From positions 1 through 22,660 of the forward strand of contig JBGTGQ010000016.1 in the NCBI GenBank assembly GCA_041746635.1: DNA of 22,660 bases, written 5' to 3'. The DNA comes from CAMASH01 sp041746635 (lineage in GTDB: Bacteria > Verrucomicrobiota > Verrucomicrobiia > Chthoniobacterales > Terrimicrobiaceae). Made by a program: the position numbers and the translations under genes. The notes under the pieces are model-generated. The model saw only the letters and a program-made list of their open reading frames with translations. It was not told the DNA's origin and searched no databases. Positions 21,794 to 22,660 of this stretch are shown one piece after another; within the stretch, counting starts at the first letter, position 1; every line of letters begins with the position of its first letter.

Positions 21794-22660
21794 ATGCCCA
21801 CACCCGGAGAACACAAAACCGTCCAAGCCCGCATCCTCGAATACGCCGAGGCCATCGGTTGGACGATTGTGTCCCGCGAGGAAGCCGAGCATCGGCGGGG
21901 GTTTGATCCCGACGTTCCACCCGCCGAACGCGCCAGGAACCGTTCGCTCTTCTTCGACGACTTGCTCGACGCCAAGGTGCGCACATTCAACCAGCGCTAC
22001 GCCGAGGCCGAGGGCGCTTTGCTCGGGCAGTTCCGCCATCTCCACACCGACATCTACGGCAACCGGGAATTCGTCGAGCACCTGCGCAACCGGGGCAAGT
22101 TCTTCGACCACGAGGAGAAGCGCGAGCGCGACCTGATCCTGATCGATTACGACGAACCGGATAGGCCACCGGCGGCTCGCCGGAACGTTTACGAAGTCAC
22201 CGAGGAGTGGGCCTTTCACAACGGCCACTACGGCACGCGGGAGGATGTGGTCTTTCTCATCAACGGCATCCCGGTGCTGGTGATCGAGTGCAAGAACGCC
22301 AACAAGGACGAGGCGATTGCCCTCGGGGTGGACCAGATCCGCCGTTACCACCGCGAGACGCCGGAGTTGTTCGTATCGCAGCAGCTCTTCACCGCCACCG
22401 ACGCCATCGGCTTTTCCTATGGAGTGAGCTGGAACACCGTGCGGCGGAATATTTTCAACTGGAAGCACGAAGAGGTCGGCAAGCTGGAGGCCAAGGTGAA
22501 GAGCTTCTGCGCCATTCAGCAGGTGCTCGCATTCCTGAAGGACTACATCGTCTTTGCCGAGAAGGACGAGGAGCTGAACAAATACATCCTGCGCCAGCAC
22601 CAAACTGGCGCGGTCGATGCCGCCGTCGGACGCGCCCTACAGCCGGAGCGCACTCGCGGC
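21794..22660 (+). CDS. hsdR: Type I restriction enzyme subunit HsdR, N-terminal part, cut by window edge
   Basis: It is open from ATG 21794 to the last base (289 codons visible). The N-terminal region reads MPTPGEHKTVQARILEYAEA. The PD-(D/E)XK nuclease domain is seen as REDVVFLINGIPVLVIECKN (D151, E165, K167), followed by a QxxxY motif (Q181-Y185). The visible part ends at RQHQTGAVDAAVGRALQPER; by family order the Walker A loop of the DNA-translocating helicase should follow, outside the window. HsdR adds ATP-dependent translocation and cleavage to the HsdM-HsdS complex. It begins 3 bases after the ABC-3C ATPase stop, the same tight spacing as the SIR2 gene to the truncated hsdR copy. Whether this hsdR pairs with the hsdM/hsdS at 10938-13777 or with lost partners is unclear. 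Confidence 0.95.
   Translation, partial: MPTPGEHKTVQARILEYAEAIGWTIVSREEAEHRRGFDPDVPPAERARNRSLFFDDLLDAKVRTFNQRYAEAEGALLGQFRHLHTDIYGNREFVEHLRNRGKFFDHEEKRERDLILIDYDEPDRPPAARRNVYEVTEEWAFHNGHYGTREDVVFLINGIPVLVIECKNANKDEAIALGVDQIRRYHRETPELFVSQQLFTATDAIGFSYGVSWNTVRRNIFNWKHEEVGKLEAKVKSFCAIQQVLAFLKDYIVFAEKDEELNKYILRQHQTGAVDAAVGRALQPERTRG

Overview
ORGANISM. The DNA is GC-rich with strongly C/G-ending codons, and the core genes are a long PPi-type phosphofructokinase, a two-domain NAD synthetase and a PEP-CTERM-type CAAX-protease relative. Several short intergenic repeat families (a tgtagtggcggtctctgacc-type palindrome, an aaccacag...gcac inverted repeat, an agaattcagccttcatcc unit) are of a kind I associate with Verrucomicrobiota genomes. 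I infer a Verrucomicrobiota-like bacterium. There is no rRNA or marker gene to prove it.

LAYOUT. (1) 1-1949: the start of a beta-ketoacyl-ACP synthase (minus strand, cut by the window edge), divergent from a halogenase-family FAD oxidoreductase. This could be the edge of a polyketide or aryl-lipid pathway. (2) 2016-6877: ordinary chromosome, with a repeat, a terminator hairpin, PPi-phosphofructokinase, a DoxX-like membrane protein, a CPBP membrane protease and nadE. (3) 6885-9161: three small toxin-antitoxin-type pairs (BECR-like/DUF2283, VapBC, UPF0175/DUF3368-PIN) separated by repeats. (4) 9162-10937: debris, comprising hsdM 5' remnants, a rhuM gene with an internal deletion, tandem 50-60 bp repeats and hairpins. 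(5) 10938-22660: a type I restriction-modification locus, hsdM-hsdS-[SIR2 gene]-hsdR'-hsdS'-[three-gene ABC-3C cassette]-hsdR, with hsdR running off the right edge.

HOW IT FITS TOGETHER. The main result is the architecture of region 5. A 1303-residue SIR2-domain protein sits between hsdS and a truncated, frameshifted copy of hsdR. That copy joins directly to a second hsdS 3' end, which is followed by an ABC-three-component system (nuclease-like effector, middle component, DUF3732-type ATPase) and then by the apparently intact start of hsdR. The simplest reading is that two related type I operons, each carrying a different anti-phage cargo in the same hsdS/hsdR gap, were fused by recombination or nested insertion. 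The locus would therefore combine DNA modification/restriction, a predicted NAD-depleting sirtuin and an ABC-ATPase-gated nuclease, beside several toxin-antitoxin pairs. All functional statements are inferred from motifs and context; no database search was run.
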